Positions 11,531 to 23,900 of a DNA stretch of 64,000 bases are shown here, one piece after another; position 1 is the stretch's first letter; each line of letters begins with the position of its first letter. The notes under the pieces are model-generated. The model worked only from the letters and a program-made list of their open reading frames with translations, did not search any database and had not been told where the DNA came from. The position numbers and the translations under genes were made by a program. This DNA is from Arenicola marina (taxonomy: Eukaryota; Annelida; Polychaeta; Arenicolidae). The DNA lies in NCBI GenBank assembly GCA_964019135.1, contig OZ025248.1, positions 55,731,670 through 55,795,669 on the forward strand, in the 5' to 3' direction.

Positions 11531-12849
11531 CGGGCTGAAACTTTTATTCTCGGTGCAAGAAAATTTATTCTTGTATTTCTCTGCATATGATTCTAAGACC
11601 ACATATTAATGCTAAACAACTAAGTCATCCTTATCTTATTTAATTAAAACATATATATAAAAACATCCTTTCTATAGATAGATAAGATATTTCAGTATAA
11701 GCAGCTATAAGAATATAAATTATATCAATTGAAGATGATACAGTATTTCTAATTAAGGCTATGACAAGTGCTGTAGTTGATATGATATACCATCTCCAAG
11801 AACTACATTATTATTAAGTTTGGGTGAGCTCGCAAGTTAGGTAATGTCTATTCATGTCAGCGAGCTCTATCGAGCTAATATGGTGACGTATACGAAGAAA
11901 ATAAAGAGAGAAACAATAGAAGACTAAATTAAATCTATGCAATACCATATGATAACGATACGCACATACTGTGCGATTAAAAAACGAATGTCCGCACCGC
12001 GTACACAGAACAAGATGTGTAGGCGGTGCAGCCCCCCCCCCCCCCCCCCCACACCCTGTGTCAGTTGATTTACGGCGCCTGTAGCTAATTACTTTTGTAA
12101 TTAAGTAAACAAAATGTTAGCTTTGTACAGCGATTTTAAAATTAAACAATCCTAATGCATGTGGAAAATTGCTGTATGGGCAGCTTTCGTTGTTGGAGTC
12201 ATTTCACTAAGATCTCATAGATTTTGCTCGTAAAATTGAAATGCGGACCAAAAGATAAATTTAAATAGAGAGCAAACATGTTTTTTAATTATGTTGACGT
12301 AAACTATATTGCACCCCAATAATCACACTATAACGCTTATTCACGTTCCTTGTAAAATTATGATTTGTCATTAACTTAGCAAATAAAAGATATTAACCTT
12401 TTGGGGTATCGCATTTAACGTTTTGCTCCGTACGTTGTGGCATGCATGGGATCGGGGATTAGAGTCCGAGCTATGTCAGCTCCCATATGTTCCGGCCCTC
12501 TGTGGACCCCTCCTAGGACCTACCCCTGTATACAGGGATCAAGGGTCACAAATTGGCGCAGGTAGGTTTTGGTGTATTAACGTCGCACCGGACCGGTACC
12601 GACATACTACAATTGTACCACTAATCACAGGCTCGTTACATTAAAATTTCACTTAATTTTAAACTTAACTTAAACTTAAACTTAATATATATTTATATAT
12701 TTTCATTAATAACAACATTATTATTATTTTAAATAAATGTTATAGACATGCAGTTTCAGTATCTCAAATTGAACGTAATCTGTCTATAGCTAGATTACTC
12801 ATTTATATAGAAAAGATTATCAGAGCTTTAAGAGCTCGCAGCTTAGGCC
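11531..12849. other. AT-rich non-coding stretch
   Basis: No gene was recognised. A C-run lies at about 12033-12051. A short motif, gagctcgca..ttaggc.atg..tattcat, is shared between about 11828-11858 and 12832-12862; the second copy leads directly into the diverged hairpin-repeat copies. Confidence 0.5.
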
Positions 12850-13262
12850 ATGCCTATTCATATTAATACCTGGGATTATGCATAATTTTTATTTTCGATG
12901 TTGATTAAACAGTCGGTACAAAGTACCACAAAAGAAACCGTCTTGGTGTTTTTCTGTGCCGTAGTGTAAGAAATAATTACAGGATCCAAAGGGGAAACTA
13001 CCTACCTCACCCGTTAGCCAAATTTTAGTGGCTAATGAGTGAGGTAGGTGGATATTAATACCTTAGATCATGTAGGCCTACGATTTTTCGAGAAGGACTA
13101 GCTGTCAATGGGGGGCGTCATTCGACCCCTCCGACATCTCCCCCCCCCACCCCCCCGACCCTCAACTAACAGTTACTGGCCTGTCGATTAAACACTCAGT
13201 AGTATAGTAGGCCTACTACATTATGAACAGTATGCGTGTATGTCTGCGATATAATGTTAAAA
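12850..13262. repeat. Diverged copies of the 190-bp hairpin repeat
   Basis: Two partial units share attaatacc, cggta, gccgtagtgtaagaaataat and the hairpin (13000-13049: cctacctcacccgttagcca, loop, tggctaatgagtgaggtagg) with the 9-10.4 kb array. Extra poly-C-rich sequence (about 13140-13160) interrupts the second unit. Confidence 0.7.
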
Positions 13263-13471
13263 ATAAAAAAATAGTATGATTTGATTCTCTAAAATGTATT
13301 GCCTGGAGCATGCACAACATTCTACACATTGTTACTGTTAAATGTGAATGCTACTATTTCACTCACTGAGCATTCATGCCTATATTTAGAGTCGCATATG
13401 TGTATAAATAACTATAACGGAAGCAATGAGGTCTGAAAAGATATGACTATATATTGTGAGACCTACAACCG

Positions 13472-13612
13472 ACCTGTGGCGGATTTCGATCACGAACGCA
13501 GTTTAGCCGACTACGGAGCATAGTCGACTAAAGTTACCATGTAAATGGTAGGCGATTTTAGCCGACTAAACCCCGTAGCCGGCTAAACTATGTTCGTGAA
13601 ATAGCCCCCTGG
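13472..13612 (+). mobile_element. Small palindromic MITE, copy A
   Basis: An inverted-repeat element of about 140 bp: cacgaacgcagtttagccga near the left end pairs with ggctaaactatgttcgtg near the right end, with further self-complementary Pu/Py blocks between. There is no coding capacity. Copy B lies inverted at 15385-15501 and shares acctgtggcgg, gcagtttag, ctaaagtta.catgtaa and cgtgaaatag, which supports a mobile family. The superfamily was not determined. Confidence 0.65.
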
Positions 13613-13806
13613 GCAAGGCATAAGCCCCCCTCAACCACCCCTCTCACCCACACACACTGCATGCGCCATTGTGAAGTTTTATGTGGTCCAAAGATCAACG
13701 CTGAGGCGCGAAGAGAGTACTGGCTTCAAAGCCGACACTCCGTACACCTCCCACTGCAAGCGGCACTAAGATACGGATACACGACGGTCATTTGCGGCAC
13801 TCGTTC

Positions 13807-13840
13807 CTACCTCCCTCGTTAGCCACAAGACACTACCGTT
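13807..13840 (-). repeat. Isolated arm of the hairpin repeat family
   Basis: CCTACCTCCCTCGTTAGCCA followed by caagacactaccg matches the left arm of the 190-bp repeat hairpins. It is the inverted partner of the arm at 8487-8519, so the whole repeat field is bracketed by outward copies of its own arms. Confidence 0.5.
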
Positions 13841-14285
13841 TACTGCATCGCTACTGTCGCTCGGCGCTATGGTGATAGTGGAGTTACCAATGACAACGAT
13901 CACAGTATCCTGTTCCATTAGTGACAGGTATGGATATGATTTCATCTTATTTAGTCATTCGAACTTTTATTTCACAAAATACTTTATTTCGGTAACATGT
14001 TTTGGCTTGGATGAAACCTTTGTAAAACGTGAGATAATTTGAATACATAAAACCGCATTTTAATGTCAAACTCACCCTCACACTCACCCACCACAGTACT
14101 GCAACTTACACCTGGTAGTCTTCCATCATATGCCATTCCTGATTAGAACATATTATATGTCATTGCCCGTTTATGATAGACATGCCACTGTAACTCAAGT
14201 TGAATTGTCATAGCTGGCTTCTCTTTCTATTGACTTTCCCATGATGGTTCCCTGCTTCCGGTGCATATATGGATAGAGGCTCAGG

Positions 14286-14290
14286 TATCA

Positions 14291-14322
<32 letters not shown>

Positions 14323-14350
14323 GCAACGAGAGAGAGAGAGAGAGAGAGAA
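14286..14350. repeat. (TA)n and (GA)n microsatellites
   Basis: Alternating AT/TATG tract at about 14289-14322, then atgcaac and (GA)n at about 14328-14350. Confidence 0.9.
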
Positions 14351-14639
14351 ACAAGAGAAAAAAAATGATATTATTGTTTGATTGCATATCAAATGTCTTT
14401 GTAAGCATGGTAACTGGAACATCTAGGGACCTTATCATTGGGGAAAAGAGCCTATTTTTCTGTTGGCGTCTCATACGTTAATGTTCACGTCACGAATACA
14501 AGCCCATTTAGCTAATGTGTCGTAGAACCCATAGCCATATCGCGACCAGTGGCAGTGGCAAACAAAGGTGTAAATACCCCAGATAGCCGCACATTAGCTA
14601 AATTAGCTGTTGGGGGTGTTTCGGGTGGCAATTGCCCTG

Positions 14640-14903
14640 AGGGAGGAACTCGTGGGGAACTTACCCGGGGGGGGGGATTATCGAGGGGGAGTTGTCCTAG
14701 GGGAAATTGTTCAGAGGGGAATAGTCGGGGGGGGGGGGGGTGTCCGGGGGGGAGTTGTCCCGGGGGGAGTTGTTCGGGGGGGGAGTTGTCCGGGGGGGGA
14801 ACTGTCCTAGGGGGGATTATCCGGGGGGGAATTGTCCGGGGGGCCATTGTCCGGGGGGGGGAACTGACCAGGGGGGAACTGTCCGGGGGGGAGTTGTCCT
14901 GCT
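14640..14903 (+). repeat. G-run minisatellite, quadruplex-prone
   Basis: Degenerate 15-22-bp units of the form ggggggagttgtccg recur about 15 times, each with a run of 4-12 G on the plus strand. Closely spaced G-runs of this kind satisfy the G-quadruplex pattern many times over. Open frames across it (Gly-rich plus, Pro-rich minus) are repeat translations. Confidence 0.85.
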
Positions 14904-15384
14904 ACCATGGCTATGATCTCTATATCGCCACGTGGTGCTTTTATTCACCAAGGAGGCTGTGCCGGATATGTGATTGGTGTATCACTGGCAGTGTTTTAGC
15001 CACATAACCTCCGGCCTCCAACTCTCGTATTATTCGACTGAGTCAGAAAATTGTTAATACGATCGTGAATCAGAGGGACGAGTCATTTAATGTCCACAGA
15101 GATGGGGGAGGGCAAGTTAAATCTGCCGCCCTGATTCTGCCGGAATAAAATGTTATGCTATCAACAAAAAACAAAAAAAAATATGAAGTTGTGCTTGTCT
15201 TACCAATCAGAGATTAATGTAAGCAAATTTCGACGTCGTGAGATTAGAAACAAACATCACCCCCTCCCTGATTAAAAAAAATAATTTGCCCCTATATGTG
15301 GTAATATTACTGTGATTGTCTTTGTCGTTAAACCTTCAGCATGACACACTGCATAGCAAATAACGATACATATGTAGCCTCCCA

Positions 15385-15501
15385 CCAGTGGCCTATTTCA
15401 CGTACATAGTTCAGCCTCCTACAGGGCTTAGTCGGTCAAACGCGTTACATGATAACTTTAGACCACTAAGCCCAGACCGCTAAACTGCGTCCGCCACAGG
15501 T
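15385..15501 (-). mobile_element. Small palindromic MITE, copy B
   Basis: The reverse complement aligns with copy A (13472-13612) from acctgtggcgg through the central ctaaagttaccatgtaa-like block to cgtgaaatag. It is somewhat shorter, lacking the cgatcacgaa segment near one end. Confidence 0.65.
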
Positions 15502-16697
15502 CTTTGTTCGTTTGCATGTGAAATATAAATGTTGCCGCATCATGCGTCATTGTTTGTATTGCATATGCCAATTTGACAAACCAATATTATTGTTATTCGG
15601 GTCGTGTCACTGAGTGATAGGAGTGGGGGAGGGGAGGGGGGGTAATATGGTGTGTAGGATCATAGGATGCCGACGCCTTCTGTTCTTAAAAGCCACAAAA
15701 TTACCCCGTTTAACTCAGCTCCCCCCCCCCCCGCACCCCCACCCATTAACCCATTTCCCATGTTCCTGGCTTGGCTAAAAATTGGACATGCAGGAGTTGT
15801 TACATACATTACGCGATTCGAAATTGGTTGTGATGATTTAGACATCTGGTACTAAATAAGAACCTTCACAAAATAATCATTACACACCGTTATCTAGCAT
15901 CTGATAACTTACATTGAGGTTTAGACCATGCTTTTTCACTTTAACTTCGGAAATAGATCTGCAATGCATTTCTATAGTTCTTAGCGAGAAAATAATACGC
16001 GAGGAAATATCAAAGGCGCTTTGGATCGAGGATTGGTTCCACAGCCCAGCCAGTCGTCTCTGCCCTTCTTCACCTATGCACAGACCACATATCAGAGCTA
16101 CATTACACGTCTACAGGGCTGCATATAATGGACTGTGCATATGCCGGTGGCCGGGTAGCTGTTCACGATAACACTTCATTTATCTCTGGCGATTAGGAAA
16201 ACAGACTGTTCCCGCGGATCGCGGTAAAACCAATGTCTCCCCTGGCGACCACCAAGGTGTGCTCGTAAACCGTAAGCTGGTCGATGTTGAAATTGCTCTT
16301 TAGGCTCGTTAGTCACTGTGTGTGAAGCCTGAAGCCATCTCTCTTTTTGTTTTGCGAACATTGACGTGGTTTAGGCTTTAGGCTACTGTCTGGTGGGTCG
16401 TTCTTGCTTACATTGCGAATGTATTGCTTGTGATGCCATGACAATGGATACTGGGTAAACGAAGGGTTGTATTTTATAGACAAAGATGGTTACTTGCATA
16501 CATGGGGTTGCCATGTTCATTTCCAAAGTTAAAAAACATCTCCTTTCATATATAACTGGCAAAACAAAACAAAAACAATTTTTTCGGTATCTGGGAGATT
16601 TTGCCCTTAAATTATCCCTTTCAAGAGGCACTAGAAGCCGTTGAATAAGTGAGACTAGATGCTTGAATCCATGCAAGTCAGAGCTTTGATCCAACTA

Positions 16698-16884
16698 ACC
16701 AATAGCTTGACAAGATATTACATGTTCGATGACTACATCTAGAGTACCATTAAAACCACCATATATCCTTGGTTTTCTTGGCGGTAGACAACCAATAGCT
16801 TGACAAGATATTACATGTTCGATGACTACATCTATAGAGTACCATTAAAACCACCATATATTCTTGGTTTTCTTGGCGGTAGAC
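16698..16884. repeat. 93-bp tandem duplication
   Basis: Two adjacent copies (starting at 16698 and 16791) of a segment beginning accaatagcttgacaag and ending cttggcggtagac. They differ by a 2-bp insertion and one substitution, so the duplication is recent. Confidence 0.95.
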
Positions 16885-17663
16885 ACATGAAAAGCGCAGT
16901 TTTCGTGTCTCAGACCAAAACAAGGTACTATAAAATACCTCTTTTTCTTGGTATGAACAAACCCAGCATGCGTACCAGCAAGGTTTATGACTGACCTAGC
17001 CAGGGCGGAAGCAGCACCATATTAGTTTTAGGTCAAAATCAACTGGAAAAAAAATTCCCGTTCTGGACTATATCAACACAATGGAACCTACATCTCTTAC
17101 AACATTAAACCCCAAGGTTTCATGGGAAAATATCATCAGTTTCTCATCATATATATTTTGTATATTCCTATTCTAACTCTTTGACTCCGCTTAATGCTTC
17201 CATCAAACATAATCAACATGCCGCATTGTCTAGCGCCTGTAACTAAATGTTTACACATTAACTGAGCAAGCTGCATCCACATTTATAGTGACGTCAGCAC
17301 ACTGGATGCCAAAGGAACCAACGTGCTCTATGTGGTACGGTGATCGGTCAGGGGCCAGGCAACATCAGCATGTCGACGAAACGTACCGTGAACGAGGTTC
17401 ACGGGGATCGAGTCTGACAGGAAGAGAATACATAATCTGAGAGAAAGAGAACTACTACAACGATGACCGGAAAGAGAAAAGTTAAAGGATCATGACCAAG
17501 TGCCAGGCTTCCCTATACTACGTTTTGGCCGTTCCAACACTCGACGCGCATCCCTCTACAGGCGCGGCATCCTCCCCCGTAAAATTTCCTGTAATGGCAG
17601 TTTCAATGGCAAGTCTGTGGTCATTCGCCATTCTTGGGGGTGGATTCCCCGTCGCAATTTTGG

Positions 17664-17713
17664 ACCCCCCCCCCCCCGACCCCGCCTTTCTCAAATTCCT
17701 GGATCCGCACCTG
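17664..17713. mobile_element. Right end of a CAG...CTG element
   Basis: A C-run, then ccccgcctttctcaaattc and ctggatccgcacctg, resembles the right end of the element at 5830-5998. The matching left end was not found with confidence. Confidence 0.35.
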
Positions 17714-19261
17714 GCTAAGTTTTGACCTTTCAATGAAATTCATGCGACCGTTTTGTTTTCTGTTTGCTCTAACCAACATATTTCCCTGGATTCCAGGGTG
17801 TGGGTCAAGAGGGTAGACATTGCCGGCATGGCACCCATGGTGTGCTGTTCTGGCTACGCTCACTGGCTCATTCTTGTCTGAGGACGTCGGCCTCCAAGTC
17901 GAGCGGGAGGTGGTAACTTTCATTATGCCCGGCGTCATCAGCGCAAAGCTATTCAGCCACGCATGGTTGTTTGCGCGTCGCGTTTTAGTATGCCTCAGTT
18001 ACGGTCTCATGCATATTCCCCACAGCCATGCATAAACTGCTTGGTTGTCTCCACTACAAAGCTCCTGCAACGCCATTTCGATAAATCATGTAGAAATTTG
18101 CATGCGGGCATGTCTCTTAAAACCGGAATTGGTGAAGCCCCCGTTGGCACATAACAGCGTTGGTGGAAGAAGAACAAAACTCGGCCTCGCAGTCAGTAAT
18201 AAATGCCAGCAATGGATCCAACGCTAGCGACAACAACCTCTACAAAAAGTATAATTAAACCTCACATGGCAAATAATGAAGAACATACCCAGAAACACAT
18301 TTGTTCCGCAAGGGCAACTTCAATTGTAGCAAGCTTTTCCATGCCAAAGACGCATAACCTAAAATCATGGGAAATTTAATTGGGCCTGTTAGGTTGGGGA
18401 AAAATATTCACCTATTTGGACACGCGAAGCACCGACACAAAGACACAAATTATGAATAACCCAGACTGTTTACAATTGACCACAAAATAACTATAGGGCT
18501 ATATATAGAGCGTCGGATGTGTTTATCGCTTCGCAGTACAGACATTACGGCTCATTTCAAAGTTTTGCAATGATGTTTCGTATAATTAAGATGATGTATT
18601 ACGTTGTTAGTGCTACGCTGAAGCCACTTAGGCCCTATCTACAAAATGTGCAACGCGATAGAAGCAACGCTCTGATGGAATACAAAAATGATGTCATTAC
18701 GAAGGCAGTTGTGAAAACTTGGGATATCCCACATGAGTTTTGCATCATGTTTTGGGTCACTCAGCTACCGAATAGTTGCAGCTAGTTACAGTTGCAGGAT
18801 GTTTACCCTGGAATGCATGAGCAATGCTGTTCTCTTTTTTTAACAAAGTAATAGCGAAGATGACAATATATATGTATGATGCATGTATGCATATAGAGGG
18901 TACAGTGGTACTTGCTGGTCTTTATATGGGGGAGAGCGCTGGGCAGAACCTGTCGGTGTTGGCCAGCTGACCAAATCTGAACAAACAAGAACACCGGGAA
19001 ACACGTAATGCATATAATACATAGTAATAAGTTTAATATACGTGCTTGTACTTACTAATATACCTCTCACGTACGTGTTATAAGAAATATACCCGTGTTC
19101 CCTGTGGGGCTTCGTAGATTGGTGATTGCCATTTACTATATTTAATCAAATACCAAACCTATTAACAGAGAATATATGGTGTCAAACTATACCTTCAGAC
19201 ATTTCAACGGCTTGCTGACATAATGTTGTTGTTGACAGATATGATGGTTGTATATTTAGGA

Positions 19262-19486
19262 CGCTTTAACCACTTGTGATCATATCGCGGCAATGGGAGG
19301 AAGAAGGGAGGGTGGAGCCATGTCCCCGAGGGTAAGCCATTGCTCTTTGCGAGGAAGAACATGGAATCTTTGTCCTGGGACCGCACAGACATGGCCACAG
19401 CATTGAGCGAACAACTGATCCATGTGCCGTTAGAACACTCTGGATGAGCGCTCTAACCCACTGACCTATCGAGGCCGCCCCGCAGT
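19262..19486 (-). mobile_element. tRNA-derived SINE remnant
   Basis: The minus strand starts gcggcctcgataggtcag and continues tgggttagagcgctc, which resembles the D-arm and A box of tRNA-derived SINEs. About 200 bp of unrelated body follow. I see no clear B box and no unambiguous tail or target duplication, so this is a tentative call. Minus-strand frames through it are not genes. Confidence 0.4.
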
Positions 19487-20072
19487 TCGAAAAAATCTGC
19501 CACCCAAACTCCTTATTAAACTCGAAATTTGACAATATCTGATTGATTCGTGTCGCAAGTTGCAAAGTGCAATCAATTCGCTGACCCTAGTGATGGAGAC
19601 AGCGCCCCCATTCGAGTAATTGTTCAAACAGACAGCGCCCCCTGTCATCGGGAGATTGACTCCCGTCGGGACCCTGTCGACGGGTCCCCGGATGTTAACA
19701 GTAATCCATCCAATACGGTTATTGCTGACTTGCGTGCAGTAAAAACGGAAGAAAAATAAATTGATTGGGGCTGCTTCAGCTCACCCGCTCAACGTTCACG
19801 GCATTTATGACCGACACAGCTGCACAATTAGAGGCTCCAAGATGTATTTCAGGAATGGCGACAGCTATTTTGTAATGTTTATTGATATAAGAAGCGCTCG
19901 CCAATGCTTGCAAATTGTATGCACATGTTATGGCAACGGCTTTCAGCTGCTATGGAATTACCTGGTTTTATAGTCCCTTAGCCAACTCATTAACCAGCCT
20001 AGGTCGTTAGCCGCCAGGCTAGGTGTTTTGAATGAGGACAAGCCAACTGTTGTATTGGACTAGTAGGCCTAG

Positions 20073-20133
20073 TTACGCGCGTCGAATTACGCGCGTCGAA
20101 TTACGCGCGTCGAATTACGCGCGTCGACTTACG
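20073..20133. repeat. 14-bp CpG-rich minisatellite
   Basis: Four copies of ttacgcgcgtcgaa start at 20073, 20087, 20101 and 20115, then a decayed fifth. It ends about 140 bp before the large satellite. Confidence 0.9.
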
Positions 20134-20939
20134 AGTGAAATTACGTATCGAATATATTTATGTGTCTAAAAGCCAGTCGAACGACTCGTTAAATAACATT
20201 GAGACTTATAGTAGGACATTATGACATTACTTCGTCGACGAATTATTTCAATTGTGGCTTTAGGCGAAACTTCCTGTCCCTAATGACCTCAGTGAACACC
20301 CCACTTCCTGTTCCTAGTGACATCAAAGAACACCCCACTTCCTGTTACTAATGACCTCAGTGAACATCCCACTTCCTGTTCCTAGTGACCTCAGTGAACA
20401 TCCCACTTTTTGTCCCTAGTGACCTCAGGGAAACACCGCAATTCCTACCCCTAGTGATCTCAGTGAACACCCCACTTCCTGTCCCTAGTGGCCTCAGTGA
20501 ACACCCCACTTCTAGTCTCTAGTGACCTCAGTGAACACCCCACTTCCTCTCCCTAGTGACCTTAGTGAACACCCCACTTTCTGTTCCTAGTGACCACAGT
20601 AAACACCCCACTTCTTGTCCCTAGTGACTTCAGTGAACACCCCACTTCCTGTTCCTAGTGACCACACTAAACACCCCACTTCCTCTCCCTAGTGACCTTA
20701 GTGAACACCTCACTTTCTGTTCCTAGTGACCTCAATGAACGCCGCAATTCCTGTCCCTAGTGGCCTCAGTGAACACCCCACTTCTAGTCCCTAGTGACAT
20801 CAGTGAACACCCCACTTCCTGTCCCTCGTGACCTCAGGGAATACCTCACTTCCTGTTCCTAGTGACCAGAGTAAACACCCCACTTCCTCTCCATAGTGAT
20901 CTTAGTGAACACCCCACTTTCTGTTCCTAGTGACCACAG

Positions 20940-23900
20940 TAAACACCCCACTTCCTATCCCTAATAACGTCAGTGAACATCCCACTTCCTGTTCCTGGTG
21001 ACCACAGTGAAGATCCCACTTTCTGTCCCCAGGGACCTCAGTGAACACGGCAATTCCAGTCCCTAGTGACCTTAGTGATCAGCTCACTTTCTGTTCCTAG
21101 TGATCACAGTAAACACCCCACTTCCTATCCCTAATGACGTCAGTGAACATCCCACTTCCTGTTCCTAGTGACCTCAGTGAACATCCCACTTTCTGTCCCT
21201 AGTGACCTCAGTGAACACCGCAATTCCTGTCCCTAGTGACATCAGTGAACACCCCACTGCTCGTCCCTAGTTACTTCAGTAAACACCCCACTTCCTATCC
21301 CTAATGACGTCAGTGAACATCCCACTTCTTGTTCCTAGTGACCTCAGTGAACACCGCAATTCCTGTCCCTAGTGACATCAGTGAACACCCCACTTCTTGT
21401 CTCTAGTAACTTTAGTGAACACCCCACTTCCTGTCCCTAGTGGCCTCAGGGAACACCCCACTTCCTGTCCCTAGTGACTTCAGTGAACACCCCACTTCGT
21501 GTCCCTAGTGGCCACAGTAAACACCCCACTTCCTGTCCCTAGTGACCTAAGTGAACACCCAGCTTCCGGTCCCTACTGACCTTAGTGAACACCCCACTTC
21601 TTGTCCCTAGTGACTTCAGTGAACACCTCACTTCCTGTCCCCAGTGACTTCAGTGAACACCCCACTTCCTGTTCCTAGTGACCACAGTAAACACCCCACT
21701 TTCTCTCCCTAGTGACCTTAGTGAACACCCCACTTTCTGTTCCTAGTGACCACAGTAAACACCCCACTTCCTATCCCCAATGACGTCAGTGAACATTCCA
21801 CTTCCTGTTCCTAGTGACCTCAGTGAACACCGAAATTCCTGTCCCTAGTGGCCTCAGTGAACACTCCACGTCTAGTCCCTAATGACATCAGTGAACACCC
21901 CACTTCCTCTCCCTAGTGACCTTAGTGAACACCCCACTTTCTGTTCCTAGTGACCGCAGTAAACACCCCACTTCCTATCCCCAATGACGTCAGTGAACAT
22001 TCCATTACCTGTTCCTAGTGACCTCAGTGAACACCGCAATTCCAGTCCCTAGTGGCCTCAGTGAACACCCCACTTCTAGTCCCTAGTGACATCAGTGAAC
22101 ACCCCACTTCCTGTCCCTCGTGACCTCAGGGAATACCCCACTTCCTGTTCCTAGTGACCACAGTAAACACCCCACTTCCTCTCCATAGTGACCTTAGTGA
22201 ACACCCCACTTTCTGTTCCTAGTGACCACAGTAAACACCCCACTTCCTATCCCTAATGACGTCAGTGAACACCCCACTTCCTGTTCCTGGTGACCACAGT
22301 GAAGACCCCACTTTCTGTCCCTAGAGACCTCAGTGAACACGGCAATTCCAGTCCCTAGTGACCTTAGTGATCAGCTCACTTCTTGTCCCTAGTTACTTCA
22401 GTAAACACCCCACTTCCTATCCCTAATGACGTCAGTGAACATCCCACTTCCTGTTCCTAGTGACCTCAGTGAACACCGCAATTCCTGTCCCTAGTGACAT
22501 CAGTGAACACCCCACTTCTTGTCTCTAGTAACTTTAGTGAACACCCCACTTCCTGTCCCTAGTGGCCTCAGCGAACACCCCACTTCCTGTCCCTAGTGAC
22601 TTCAGTGAACACCCCACTTCGTGTCCCTAGTGGCCACAGTAAACACCCCACTTCCTGTCCCTAGTGACCTAAGTGAACACCCAGCTTCCGGTCCCTAGTG
22701 ACCTTAGTGAACACCCGACTTCTTGTCCCTAGTGACTTCAGTGAACACCTCACTTCCTGTCCCTAGTGACTTCAGTGAACACCCCGCTTCCTGTTCCTAG
22801 TGACGACAGTAAACACCCCACTTCCTCTCCCTAGTGACCTTAGTGAACACCCCACTTTCTGTTCCTAGTGACCACAGTAAACACCCCACTTCCTATCCCC
22901 AATGACGTCAGTGAACATTCCACTTCCTGTTCCTAGTGACCTCAGTGAACACCGCAATTCCTGTCCCTAGTGGCCTCAGTGAACACTCCACGTCTAGTCC
23001 CTAGTGACATCAGTGAACACGCCACTTCCTCTCCCTAGTGACCTTAGTGAACACCCCACTTTCTGTTCCTAGTGACCGCAGTAAACACCCCACTTCCTAT
23101 CCCCAATGACGTCAATGAACATTCCACTACCTGTTCCTAGTGACCTCAGTGAACACCGCAATTCCTGTGCCTAGTGGCCTCAGTGAACACCCCACTTCCT
23201 CTCCATAGTGACCTTAGTGAACACCCCACTTTCTGTTCCTAGTGACCACAGTAAATACCCCACTTCCTATCCCTAATGACGTCGGTGAACACCCCACTTC
23301 CTGTTCCTGGTGACCACAGTGAAGACCCCACTTTCTGTCCCTAGAGACCTCAGTGAATACGGCAATTCCAGTCCCTAGTGACCTCAGTGATCAGCTCACT
23401 TCTTGTCCCTAGTTACTTCAGTAAACACCCCACTTCCTATCCCTAATGACGTCAGTGAACATCCCACTTCCTGTTCTTAGTGACCTCAGTGAACATCCCA
23501 CTTTCTGTCCCTAGTGACATCAGTGAACACCCCACTTCTTGTCCCTAGTTACTTCAGTAAACACCCCACTTCCTATCCCTAATGACGTCAGTGAACATCC
23601 CACTTCCTGTTCCTAGTGACCTCAGTGAACATCCCACTTTCTGTCCCTAGTGACATCAGTGAACACCCCACTTCTTGTCCCTAGTTACTTCAGTAAACAC
23701 CCCACTTCCTATCCCTAATGACGTCAGTGAACATCCCACTTCCTGTTCTGAGAGACCTCAGTAAACATCGCAATTCCTGTCCCTAGTGACATCAGTGAAC
23801 ACCCCACTTCTTGTCCCTAGTTACTTCAGTAAACACCCCACTTCCTATCGCTAATGACGTCAGTGAACATCCCACTTCCTGTTCTGAGAGACCTCAGTAA

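Larger units (their letters stand above)
15502..19259. other. Non-coding stretch
   Basis: No gene was recognised. Homopolymer patches occur at about 15625-15645 (G-rich) and 15721-15732 (C-rich). Short open frames at 15914-16171, 16383-16694 and 18519-18785 show no known domain and no sign of splicing to each other. The tandem duplication at 16698-16884 and the element end at 17664-17713 are listed separately. Confidence 0.5.

Noticed and set aside
11114-11602. Three overlapping minus-strand frames rich in Gly/Leu/Tyr/Ala
   Set aside because: All are frame-shifted readings of the same 19-bp minisatellite.
14512-15007. Pro-rich (minus) and Gly-rich (plus) collagen-like frames
   Set aside because: They are translations of the G-run minisatellite, open on both strands, without flanking conserved sequence.
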